A stretch of 64,000 nt of DNA from Gracilimonas sp034520725. Lineage in GTDB: Bacteria; Bacteroidota; Rhodothermia; Balneolales; Balneolaceae. Position numbers and translations under genes: made by a program. The notes beneath the pieces were generated by a model. It had not been told where the DNA came from. It ran no database searches and worked only from the letters and a program-made list of their open reading frames with translations. The stretch is from assembly GCA_034520725.1 (NCBI GenBank), contig JAXHNH010000001.1, positions 1 to 64,000 of the forward strand. Direction: 5' to 3'. Positions within the stretch are counted from its first letter, which is position 1. Every line of letters starts with the position of its first letter. Shown piece after piece: positions 7,142 through 15,891 of this stretch.

Positions 7142-9333
7142 ATGAAACCTTTCAAACTCTACCGCCAGCACGATCAAATGGATTGCGGACCTACTTGCTT
7201 GCAAATGGTGGCTAAACACCACGGAAGAAAATATACATTGGAGCGGCTAAGAAAGACTTCAGGCATAAATAGGCAAGGGGTTTCGCTTTTGGGTATTAGC
7301 GAGGCCGCCGAGAATATTGGCTTTCGTACTGTGGGAGCCAAGCTGAGCTGGGAGCAATTGAAGAAGGAGGCGCCATTACCCTGTGTTGTATTTTGGAACC
7401 AGGTGCATTTTGTGGTGGTGTACAAAATTAAGGGGAATAAGGTATATATAGCAGACCCGGCCAAGGGAAAAATGACCTATTCTAAAGATGAATTTCTTCA
7501 GCGCTGGTTGAATAATAAAACCAATGGCCAGAATAGCGGAATAGCACTGTTGGTCTATCCTACCCCCAGGTTTTTTGAGATGGAAGAAGACCGTAAAGAA
7601 CGTTTGGATTTCAGTCGCCTGCTACAGTACTTACTTCCCTATAAAAACTTGTTGTCTCAACTTGCCCTTGGGTTATTGGTTGGGAGCATACTTCAGCTCA
7701 TTTTCCCCTTTCTTACCCAGGCCATTGTAGACATCGGAATAAACACCCGCGACGTCAATTTCATCTACCTAATTTTGATTGCCCAGGTGATGTTATTCAT
7801 TGGCAGAACGGGAGTGGAATTCCTGCGGTCATGGATCTTGCTTCACATGAGTACCCGTATCAATATCTCCATTCTCTCCGATTTCCTGATCAAGCTGATG
7901 AAGCTGCCCGATGCCTTATTTCGAGGCTAAAATGACCGGAGATATTATGCAGCGCATGGAAGACCATCATCGTATTCAGAATTTTTTAACCAGCCAAACC
8001 TTGAGTACCCTGTTTTCTTTTGTTACACTTTTTGTATTTGCAGCGGTGCTGGCATACTATCACACCATTATCTTTTTTGTATTTTTAATCAGCAGTGTGT
8101 TGTATATCGGCTGGGTGATGCTGTTTTTGAAAAAGCGGGCAGAATTGGACCACCGCCGTTTTGGGATTTCCTCGGGAGATCAAAGTAAAGTCATTCAGCT
8201 AATTCAAGGCATGCAGGAGATCAAGCTCAACAACTGCGAGAAGCAAAAGCGCTGGGAATGGGAACGCCTGCAAGCCAGCTTGTTTCATTATAAAGTCAAA
8301 AACCTATCTCTAACCCAATTCCAGCAAGCAGGCGCATTTTTTATCAATGAAGGGAAAAATATCGGAATCACCTTTTTGTCTGCGATTGCCGTGGTAGACG
8401 GGCAGCTTACTCTTGGAGCCATGATGGCTATTCAGTATATCATCGGTCAGTTGAACGGACCTATTCAGCAACTTATCGGGTTTGTGCAATCAACCCAGGA
8501 TGCTCATTTAAGTCTAGAACGTCTGAATGAGATCCACAGTCAGGAAGACGAAGAGCCCACGGATAAACAATTTTTATATGAGCTTCCTAAAAAGCAGGAT
8601 ATAAAAATCAAAGACCTAACCTTTACTTATCCGGGGGCGGGGAATGAGCCGGTCTTAAAGAACATAGAATTGGTAATCCCGGAAGGGAAAACCACGGCCA
8701 TTGTAGGCATGAGTGGCAGTGGTAAAACGACGCTATTAAAGCTGATACTCAAATTTTATCCACTCGACAAAGGCGAAATTCGGGTGGGCGAAAATAACTT
8801 GGATATGATCAGCCACAGGGTGTGGAGGAGGCACTGCGGGGTCGTGATGCAAGACGGATATATATTTTCTGATAACATAGCAAATAACATTGCCGTTGGG
8901 CGAAGAAAACCCGGATTTGCAAAAACTTGAGCATGCCGTTAAAACAGCAAATATTCTGACGTTTATAGAATCGCTCCCACTGGGCTATAATACCAAAATT
9001 GGATCGGAAGGAAACGGGATTAGCCAGGGACAAAAACAACGCATTTTGATTGCACGTGCGGTGTATAAAAATCCTGAGTTTATCTTTTTTGATGAAGCTA
9101 CCAACTCTCTGGATGCCAACAACGAACGGGTCATCATGGAAAACCTTAATGAGTTTTTTGAAAACAGAACGGTCATTGTGGTGGCCCATCGCCTGAGTAC
9201 GGTGAAAAACGCAGATAATATTGTTGTTTTGGATGAAGGAAAACTTATTGAACAGGGAACGCACCAAGAGCTTACCTATCGTGAAGGTGCGTACTATGAG
9301 TTAGTGAAAAATCAATTGGAGCTGGGGAATTAA
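7142..9333 (+). pseudogene. C39-peptidase ABC exporter (bacteriocin type), two frameshifts
   Basis: The N-terminal C39 peptidase (about residues 1-140) has the catalytic Cys in QMDCGPTC, His in QVHFVVVYK and Asp in YIADP. A six-helix ABC membrane domain follows, then the ATPase with Walker A GMSGSGKTT, signature SQGQKQR, Walker B FIFFDEAT and H-loop VVAHRLST. The reading moves frame near 7915-7925 (TATTTCG; one T extra would explain it) and near 8895-8905 (one G extra in GGG). Corrected length is about 730 residues, normal for the class. It should cut the GG leader and export precursors 1 and 2. Confidence 0.85.
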
Positions 9334-9342
9334 AGAAGAGTT

Positions 9343-10685
9343 ATGGATGAACAAAGACCACAAATTCCACGTCCCTCAAGCTCAAACGGAGCCGCAATAA
9401 AAGACCGGGAAATTTTTGGTTTGGAAATCCGAAGCGAGGAGGTACAGGAAATTATAGGTCGGCCTCCGCACTGGCTGGTTCGATGGGGCATTGCTTCTTT
9501 CTTTATCGTTTTGGCGCTGATTTTCCTGTCTGCATCAACCATACAATATCCGGAAACCATTCAGGTGCCCTTAAAGCTCACAGCTATTAATGCGCCAAAA
9601 ACCGTAGAGGCAAAAGTAAACGGCAAAATAATCAAGCTGCTCTACCAGGATAATGTGCAGGTTGAAGAAGGAGAGGTATTGGCGTGGCTGGAAAGCACCG
9701 CAGATCATGAATCGGTGATGGTGCTTTCCAATGCCTTAGACAGCCTGGATAGCTGGCTTCAGGTTCAGGCATTTGAAAAGGTAGAAACCCTTGGGGCGTT
9801 CAGCTTAAAAAATTTGGGGAGTTTGCAGGCAGGCTTTCAGTCGTTTGAACAAGTTTATCGTGAATTTTTAGATTACCTGCCCGGGGCTTACCATTACGAA
9901 CGAAAGAACATACTGGAAGAGGAATTAGCCTACACTCAACAGTTATTAGAGCATTTGGAAGCACAGAAACAAATTCAGCAAGCCACCCTTCGTTTTGCCG
10001 AAGCGTGAGTACGAAGTCCAAAAAAGCTTGCTGAAAAGGAACTCATTGCCTCTTTAGAATTAGAGCGGGCAGAAAGTAATCTGGCTAATCAGAGATTGCC
10101 GTTACAGCAAACGGAGTCTTCAATTATCAATAACCGAATGTCTCAATCTGCCAAACGTAAAGAGATTATGGAGCTCAATCGGCAGATCGAACAGCAGACC
10201 GCCCTTTTTGCACAGGCCGTGTATACAATGAAAAGTATGGTAGACGAATGGAAACATAATTATGTACTCACCGCTCCCATTAGCGGAACCCTATTATATG
10301 CAGGTATTTTCCAGGAAAAGCAAAATATAGTAGCAGGTCAGGAAATGTTTATAATCAATTCCACTAGTACGGATTTTTTGGGGAGCTTGCTATTTCTCAG
10401 CAGTCATTTGGCAAAATTGAGAAAGGCCAGCAGGTTTTGGTTCGTTTCAGTGGATATCCGTACAGTGAATTTGGTTCGGTTCCTGCGACTATTAAATATC
10501 TGTCCGCCATTCCGGTGCGCGACAGCTTGTTTTTTGCCAAGGTTGAATTTCCTGAAGGATTGACGACGAATTACGGGCATCAATTAACCCCCAAAAACGG
10601 AATGACTGGAACTGCAGAGATCATTACGCAAGACATGCGATTAATAAAACGGATTTATAACAATCTGACTAAAGAATTGAGGTGA
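9343..10685 (+). pseudogene. HlyD-type membrane fusion protein, frameshifted
   Basis: It begins 9 bases after the exporter. One membrane helix near residues 48-66 (GIASFFIVLALIFLS) is followed by a lipoyl-like half (KVNGKIIKLLYQDNVQVEEG), a coiled coil, the return half (VLTAPISGTLLYAG) and a beta-barrel end. The frame is broken at 10006 (a TGA followed 20 bases later by a compensating change at an A6 run) and near 10374-10385 (one G missing from a G run). The adaptor would link the ABC exporter to an outer-membrane channel, which is not encoded here. Confidence 0.8.
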
Positions 10686-11388
10686 TATCTGGGATTTTTT
10701 TAATGAAAAATTGAGATCAAAAGATTAGTGTGGTTAAATATTTGATTTGTATATATAGAAAACCAGAAGTTAATACAGCAGTATTAACCTAAGGCAGATT
10801 TTGGTACCCAACTATCCATTACAAAAATCATAGCTTCTATAATTTTAGATTTGGTAGTTCTCATTTTCAGGGCTCAAAGTAAAAATGTATAGCCGGTATG
10901 CGTTGTAACATTAATTACAAAATAATAATAGTCTTACCAGCGAATGTAGTTAGTAAATGGAATTAACCATAATGATTTCTACGGAGTTATATGAGCAAAG
11001 TGGAATAAATCAGTATTACTGACAACCAGTTTATTAAAAAAAACTATCCAATAATGAAATAGCCTAATTCTTTTAAATGAATCCCAAAAAGGACTCAAAA
11101 GGTGTATTAAACAGCGATTTGTAATTTGTGAATCATGAAGTTTTTTGACAAATTCCTCTATTTCTTCTATGAAACCGGTGCTTATCATTAATTAACGATG
11201 TTGATTTTGCATTATACCTGTTTATTAAGTCATTTAATGTAGAATAGCTTCAAAAAATCAGTGATTTACGAAAAGTATTAGCCTAAATGTGGCCTAATTA
11301 GGGTGATTTGTTATAAGGAAACAGTAAATTACGACTGGATGAAAGAAGCTGAATGTTTATTTCCTTTAAAAAAAGAAAGAAAAACCTC

Positions 11389-11620
11389 TGCTAAGCTGCT
11401 AAACACTGCTAAGTTTTTTAAAAGATAGGCTCGTTTATATAAAAGAAGGGATATTGGCTTTAGCAAAGATTTAAAGAAAATGCTAAGAACTGCTAACCTG
11501 TGCTAGAAATTTTAGCGTCTCAAGCACCTGTTAGCAGACCTTAGCAGTTAGTTATTTGTAAAGAAATGATGATTTGATGAGTGTATGGATAGATTTTGAG
11601 TCAATCTTAGCACTTTAGCA
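11389..11620. repeat. Helically phased TGCTAA / TTAGCA array
   Basis: TGCTAA occurs at 11389, 11397, 11407, 11481 and 11491, with TGCTAG at 11501. The inverse TTAGC/TTAGCA occurs at 11460, 11512, 11531, 11541, 11607 and 11615. Spacing in the core is 10 bases for several steps (11481, 11491, 11501, 11511 and 11531, 11541). The array lies between the secretion genes and the integrase and differs in sequence from the TGAAACAT array at the other end. Confidence 0.7.
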
Positions 11621-11707
11621 GGAAAACCATGAGTTTGTTTAAACTTTTTTGACTACTAGTAATCCCAAATCAGTATTCTTCTCAAATTAGAGCCGGATAA
11701 ATATCTA

Positions 11708-11743
11708 AGTAACTACTGTCTATTTTCATAAACAGTAGTTACT
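11708..11743 (-). terminator. Long hairpin downstream of the integrase gene
   Basis: AGTAACTACTGT (11708-11719) pairs perfectly with ACAGTAGTTACT (11732-11743), with a 12-base loop. It lies 13 bases beyond the integrase stop on the minus strand. There is no long T-run, so it could be a weak terminator or a protein site. Confidence 0.5.
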
Positions 11744-11756
11744 AGCATTCATGTCA

Positions 11757-13025
11757 TTAAGCAGAATAGCTCGTTTCACTGAAGAAATAGTTCACTGTAT
11801 CAATCTGAGCCGAGGGCTTCTTCTGCTCTTCTTTAGCTTCATCAGCTTTTCGTTTTTCTATCTTATCCAGTTTTCTCTTGAGATTTTTAACAGAGAGGTG
11901 CGTGTACTTCTCTGTAACCTGCTGGCTGGAATGTCCGGCCATTAGTGAAGCCTCGGCAGTATGAAATCCATCCTCAATCCAGGAAGTTATGGCTTGATGC
12001 CTCATCCCATGGAGGGTTCTGGTAGTTGGAACCCCCGCTAACTTTGCATAGCGCTTGAATTCATAATAAACACGATCACCACGCACGGCTTTTCCTTTAG
12101 TAGGTCCTCCCTGATAGACAAATAGGTAATCATCACTTTTTATAGAGCCCCGAATTTTTAAATAATCCTCCAAATAACCTCGGAGTTCCTTGCAAATAGG
12201 AATGAATCGTTCTTTTCTTCCCTTGGTTGGTCCGAGATATATAAATGTCAGTTCGTCATCTATATATTCAAGGTTTAACCTTTTCAAACCTGAGTATTTT
12301 AATTCCGGAGTTTGACCTACTTCATGTTTACGTAACCCGGCATAATAGTAAAGTGCCAAAATGGGCTTAAACCAATGCTGTACTTTTCTTGGATCAAATT
12401 CCGGCAGCTTCTTTTTTCGTTCTAGTTCTTCGTCATACTTTTCAAAAACCTGCATTAGCTCTTCTTCAGAGATCATTTTTGGACGAATGCTGGATCGAAC
12501 TTTAGGGAGCTCTTCCTTGATCTGATCGATCAGATCTTTATCTACGATCTTCCTTTTCTTTAAATAATACCACCAGGTTTTTAAATGTTTAAAGTAAAAT
12601 CCCATAGTGGCCGTTTTTATCTCTTTCCTGAGAATGACTCTTTCAAAGTGTTTCAGGTTTATTCTGCGGGGATCAATTTTTTCAAGATCATTTAATTCCA
12701 GAAAATATTCTAAAACTCTTTTATATGCTGCAATAGTAGCCGGAGAAAGGTGCTTTTTAGCTTCGTAAAACATGTCTATAGCCTCACGAACCGTTCTACA
12801 GTTATAAGGATTCTCTTCTTCTTTTAGCGCAGCAACCGGGTCAAAACTTGGATGAAAGGGGTCGATATTGCCCAGACTTTCTAAACGCTCCAGTTTAGAA
12901 ATCATCTTGAGTGCTACGTCTTTATGACGGGTTTTAAGTGACTTAGTAACTGTTTGATAAACGCCTTTTACAGAGGTGTGATATCGCACATAGTAGTAGC
13001 GGTTTCGTTTCTTGAGATATGCCAT
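11757..13025 (-). CDS. Tyrosine recombinase / phage-type integrase
   Basis: This 422-residue protein has an N-terminal arm-binding region (MAYLKKRNRYYYVRYHTSVK), a SAM-like core-binding domain (about 95-180) and a catalytic domain (about 190-390). Visible catalytic residues are Arg in YYAGLRKHEVG, His-x-x-Arg in LHGMRHQAI, His in LMAGHSS and Tyr in VTEKYTHL. It reads inward from the right end of the element, next to the tRNA fragment at 13218-13256. It is almost surely the enzyme that inserted the element in the tRNA gene. Confidence 0.9.
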   Translation of the reverse strand: MAYLKKRNRYYYVRYHTSVKGVYQTVTKSLKTRHKDVALKMISKLERLESLGNIDPFHPSFDPVAALKEEENPYNCRTVREAIDMFYEAKKHLSPATIAAYKRVLEYFLELNDLEKIDPRRINLKHFERVILRKEIKTATMGFYFKHLKTWWYYLKKRKIVDKDLIDQIKEELPKVRSSIRPKMISEEELMQVFEKYDEELERKKKLPEFDPRKVQHWFKPILALYYYAGLRKHEVGQTPELKYSGLKRLNLEYIDDELTFIYLGPTKGRKERFIPICKELRGYLEDYLKIRGSIKSDDYLFVYQGGPTKGKAVRGDRVYYEFKRYAKLAGVPTTRTLHGMRHQAITSWIEDGFHTAEASLMAGHSSQQVTEKYTHLSVKNLKRKLDKIEKRKADEAKEEQKKPSAQIDTVNYFFSETSYSA

Positions 13026-13217
13026 GGTTCAGTCTCCAAAAATGTACCCCATATTGAACCAAAATCGTGGGAAACGATGGGAAAAGAACGTTCCTTTTTG
13101 GTCGATTTCGTTCGCTTACTTTTTGTAAGTAAGGGGGCTTTTTTTTAACTGTAGAGGTACATTTCGGCGTTTTCAGTACGATTTAAACCACACAAGAAAT
13201 ACTTTGTACGCTCCGCC

Positions 13218-13256
13218 TTATGAGTCGACTGCTCTAACCAACTGAGCTACGGGCCC
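13218..13256 (-). tRNA. Truncated CAU tRNA, 5' half only (right att junction)
   Basis: On the minus strand the sequence gives a full acceptor 5' strand, D-arm, and anticodon arm 5' side through CTCATAA (anticodon CAT at 13220-13222). The next bases GGCGG cannot pair with the GTCGA stem, and no T-arm or acceptor 3' strand follows. The match to a tRNA stops in the anticodon loop region, which is therefore where the crossover probably lies. The chromosomal promoter of the original gene remains to the right. Confidence 0.8.
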
Positions 13257-13287
13257 TGATTATGCTTGTCTAACACAAGTAAGGCGC

Positions 13288-13295
13288 CAAAGATA
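13288..13295 (-). promoter_or_regulatory. -7 box of the native tRNA promoter
   Basis: TATCTTTG on the minus strand fits the Bacteroidota consensus TAnnTTTG and lies 32 bases before the tRNA 5' end at 13256. The same box and its surroundings are copied at 195-231. Confidence 0.5.
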
Positions 13296-13409
13296 AAAAT
13301 CTTATCCTTCAGATTCGAATATTATTAATTCAATTTTTTAGAACGTATTAAATTATACATCTGTTAACTTAGGAGAATAGAAAATGAACTCTAAACTAAT
13401 TGAATCACA

Positions 13410-14411
13410 ATGGAATACAGATTTTTAGGACGATCCGGACTTAAAGTATCAGCACTCTCATTTGGCTCATGGGTAACATTCGGTGAGCAGGTGGATACCG
13501 ACCTCGCTTACGAACAAATGAAAACGGCCTATGATGCCGGGGTGAACTTTTTTGATAATGCTGAGGCCTATGAATCAGGAAAGTCAGAGACCATCATGGG
13601 AGAGGTCATCAAAAAAGCAGGATGGAAGCGATCTGACCTGGTGCTGTCGACCAAGATATTTTGGGGCGGCGAAGGACCCAATGATCAGGGGCTTTCCTTC
13701 AAGCATATCAAAGAGGGAACGGAAGCGGCTCTCGAAAGAATGCAGACCGATTATGTGGATCTGCTCTTTTGTCACCGACCTGACCTTTACACACCGATTG
13801 AAGAAACGGTTTGGGCTATGAATCAGATGATCAATGAAGGTAAGGCGCTGTATTGGGGAACCAGTGAGTGGAGTGCCGACCAGATCCGGAAAGCTTATGA
13901 TTTTGCAAAAGAAAATCACCTGCGTCCGCCACTGATGGAGCAGCCTGAGTACAATATGTTCAAGCGAGACAAGGTTGAGAAGGAATTCAGTGCGCTTTAT
14001 GAGGATATTGGATTGGGAACAACGATATGGAGTCCGCTGGCAAGTGGCCTGCTGACCGGTAAATACAATGACGGAATTCCTGAAGGTTCACGACTAGATC
14101 TGGAGAAATACAGCTGGTTACGTAAGCAACTGCTTGAAACCGAAGAAGGAAAAGAGAAATTACGCAAAGTTGAAAAGCTGGCTACAGTGTCTGATGATCT
14201 TGGAATCCCTATGCCACAGCTTGCATTGATCTGGTGCCTGAAAAATCCAAATGTAAGCACGGTTATAACCGGGGCCTCCAATGTGAAGCAGGTAGAGCAG
14301 AACATGAAGGCCATCGAGCTTGTTGATAAGCTCGATGAGGCAGCCATGGACAAGATCGAGGAGATCCTGGACAATAAGCCGGGTTCAGAAATGGACTGGA
14401 GAAGGGCATAG
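13410..14411 (+). CDS. Aldo/keto reductase, Kv-beta/YghZ-like
   Basis: This 333-residue NADP-dependent oxidoreductase has a TIM-barrel pattern of the voltage-gated potassium channel beta-subunit group. Seen: start MEYRFLGRSGLKVS, catalytic Asp and Tyr in FFDNAEAY, Lys in VLSTKIFWGG and His in LLFCHRPD. The C-terminal cofactor region includes TGASNVKQVEQN. A stronger ribosome-binding-like AGGAG (13372-13376) precedes an ATG at 13384 that opens only a 14-codon frame overlapping this start. The natural substrate is unknown. Confidence 0.9.
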   Translation: MEYRFLGRSGLKVSALSFGSWVTFGEQVDTDLAYEQMKTAYDAGVNFFDNAEAYESGKSETIMGEVIKKAGWKRSDLVLSTKIFWGGEGPNDQGLSFKHIKEGTEAALERMQTDYVDLLFCHRPDLYTPIEETVWAMNQMINEGKALYWGTSEWSADQIRKAYDFAKENHLRPPLMEQPEYNMFKRDKVEKEFSALYEDIGLGTTIWSPLASGLLTGKYNDGIPEGSRLDLEKYSWLRKQLLETEEGKEKLRKVEKLATVSDDLGIPMPQLALIWCLKNPNVSTVITGASNVKQVEQNMKAIELVDKLDEAAMDKIEEILDNKPGSEMDWRRA

Positions 14412-14417
14412 TTTTTC

Positions 14418-14861
14418 ATGCCGGAAAGAGAATCCATTATTCGCGAGTGTTTTGAACTCGCCGAACTGGCAAAAAAGCGGGGCGATGGTCCCTTTGGTTC
14501 CATCATAATAGATGAAGGAGGGAAGGCCATTGCCCGGGCCGGCAACACGACGGGTACAGATGGAACCGTGGTTCATCATGCCGAGATCAACGCCATCAGG
14601 GCTACTGAAGCCGTTAAGGGTAAAGGAAAACTTGAAGCGTGCACTTTATTCACCAGTGCCGAACCCTGTCCGATGTGTGCTGCGGCTATCGTCTGGTCCG
14701 GAATAAGTACCGTTATCTATGGTGTTTCTATTCAAGCCATGAAAGAGGTTGGAATCAAGCAAATAGAAATTGATAGCAGAAGTATTTTTAGTAAATCAGA
14801 TCACGAAATTAAGGTCATTGGGCCGTTATTGGAGAACGAAGGATTACAGGTTTTTTCATAG
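14418..14861 (+). CDS. Cytidine/deoxycytidylate-type deaminase, guanine deaminase-like
   Basis: A 147-residue zinc hydrolase of the CMP/dCMP deaminase fold. The zinc ligands and catalytic Glu are in HHAEINAIRA and in EPCPMCAAAIVW. Its length and the GPFG motif near residue 27 resemble guanine deaminase (GuaD) and related nucleoside deaminases rather than tRNA-adenosine deaminase, though this is not certain. It starts 6 bases after the aldo/keto reductase stop, so both are probably co-transcribed. Confidence 0.8.
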   Translation: MPERESIIRECFELAELAKKRGDGPFGSIIIDEGGKAIARAGNTTGTDGTVVHHAEINAIRATEAVKGKGKLEACTLFTSAEPCPMCAAAIVWSGISTVIYGVSIQAMKEVGIKQIEIDSRSIFSKSDHEIKVIGPLLENEGLQVFS

Positions 14862-14943
14862 ATCTCGGTCCGGTAAATGACTTAAAAGTTGCTCAATGGC
14901 AACATCCACTTTTCAGGCATAACAGATTTTATTCAAATAGCTG

Positions 14944-15199
14944 ATTATGGGTGGGTATTTCTCATGATCGAAGCACCGCTCGAATCATGCTCTCTCACTC
15001 ACTGCTTCCCATATATCCCGATGGTTTCATTACACACTTCGACCGTCGTTCGTCCTCGGTCTCCGGTCCAATTATCGGGTGGGTATTTACTCATGATCGA
15101 AGCACCGCTCGAATCATGCTCTCACTACCGCTTCCGAGTATATCCCGATGGTTTCATTACACACTTCGACCGTCGTTCGTCCTCGGTCTCCGGTCCAAT
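14944..15199 (+). repeat. 128-bp intergenic tandem repeat, two copies
   Basis: Copy 1 starts near 14944 and copy 2 near 15071, with period about 128 (GGGTGGGTATTT at 14949 and 15077). Both end in a GC-rich block with CTCGGTCTCCGGTCCAAT. The copies are nearly identical apart from a stretch around 14995-15012. The stretch 14862-15205 holds no other feature. Frames that cross the copies have no protein-family signal and are not called. Confidence 0.85.
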
Positions 15200-15205
15200 A
15201 AGAAA

Positions 15206-15562
15206 CTAAAACGGCAGGTCGTCATCCAGATCCTGATTGCCTTCGAGGGTTAAACCCGGGGCACTTGGAGGAGGGTCAGCCATTTCACCGCCGCCGCCTT
15301 GCTCTATCTTCCAGGCTTTAACATCGGTGTACCAGTTTCCTTTATATTCCCGGCTTTGAATGTCGATGAAAGCCGTGATCTCATCGCCCTCATTAACTTT
15401 ATTCTGATCTATGTTATCACCCCACTGAGTGATGCAGACCTGCTTTGGGTATTTACCCTTGGTTTCGAGGATGAAGTCACGTTTCTTCCACGGGCCGTTT
15501 TTTCCCTGACCTGATTGTTGTTCTAAAATTTTGGTGACTTTCCCTGAGAGCTGAAGATCCAT
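15206..15562 (-). CDS. DUF3127 protein with SSB-like acidic tail
   Basis: A 118-residue protein whose first 85 or so residues match the Bacteroidota DUF3127 pattern (KVTKILEQQSGQGKNGPWKK, then VCITQWGD and GNWYTDVKAW). The fold is predicted to be OB-like. The tail is Gly/Pro-rich and ends in DLDDDLPF, closely resembling the acidic tip by which single-stranded DNA-binding proteins recruit repair enzymes. The family function is not established; a DNA-binding role is inference. Confidence 0.8.
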   Translation of the reverse strand: MDLQLSGKVTKILEQQSGQGKNGPWKKRDFILETKGKYPKQVCITQWGDNIDQNKVNEGDEITAFIDIQSREYKGNWYTDVKAWKIEQGGGGEMADPPPSAPGLTLEGNQDLDDDLPF

Positions 15563-15806
15563 TGGACTTATTTTGGATTGATTTATTTTAAGGGCTAAAT
15601 ATAGGCAACATGCGGCTGAACTTCGAACCGAGTTGACACAGATTTGGTATTTTCTGTGAGGTTAAAGGAAGTAAATGGGAGGGGTGTCTATCCAGTTTAT
15701 AAAGATTTGAGATTACTTTTGAACCACAGAGATTGTATCTTGAAATCGTTCATAAATGTGAAATCCAAAACAGGCTCTACATAGTCTATGACGCATATAT
15801 TTTCTA

Positions 15807-15840
15807 AATATGAAGATTTTCTTCACATAATCTTCATATT
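15807..15840 (+). promoter_or_regulatory. Perfect 12-bp inverted repeat upstream of hemA
   Basis: AATATGAAGATT (15807-15818) and AATCTTCATATT (15829-15840) are separated by 10 bases and lie 51 bases before the hemA start. Size and position suit an operator for a dimeric regulator. No T-run follows, so a terminator is unlikely. The rest of the gap 15563-15891 shows nothing further. Confidence 0.55.
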
Positions 15841-15891
15841 CTGAGAATACATTCACGACTCATGTGCCGGAAATTTTTTAAGAAGTAATTT

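Larger units (their letters stand above)
10686..11756. other. 1-kb gene-free stretch of the element
   Basis: No convincing coding region was found on either strand. It holds a perfect 8-bp inverted repeat GTTAATAC/GTATTAAC (10769-10788), the TGCTAA array (11389-11620) and the hairpin after the integrase (11708-11743). The rest is AT-rich and unassigned. Confidence 0.6.

Noticed and set aside
10979..11188. 69-codon minus-strand frame in the gene-free stretch
   Set aside because: AT-rich, no homology signal and no ribosome site; treated as chance.
13160..13256. A complete tRNA at the right junction
   Set aside because: The anticodon stem does not close and no T-arm or acceptor 3' strand can be found, so only the 5' part is kept.
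1..13256. Prophage or conjugative element
   Set aside because: No capsid, terminase, relaxase, type IV secretion or replication gene was recognised; only an integrase and cargo are visible.
14889..15253. Open frames of about 100 codons across the 128-bp repeats
   Set aside because: They exist only because the repeat is read twice; two frames are open alike and neither resembles a protein family.
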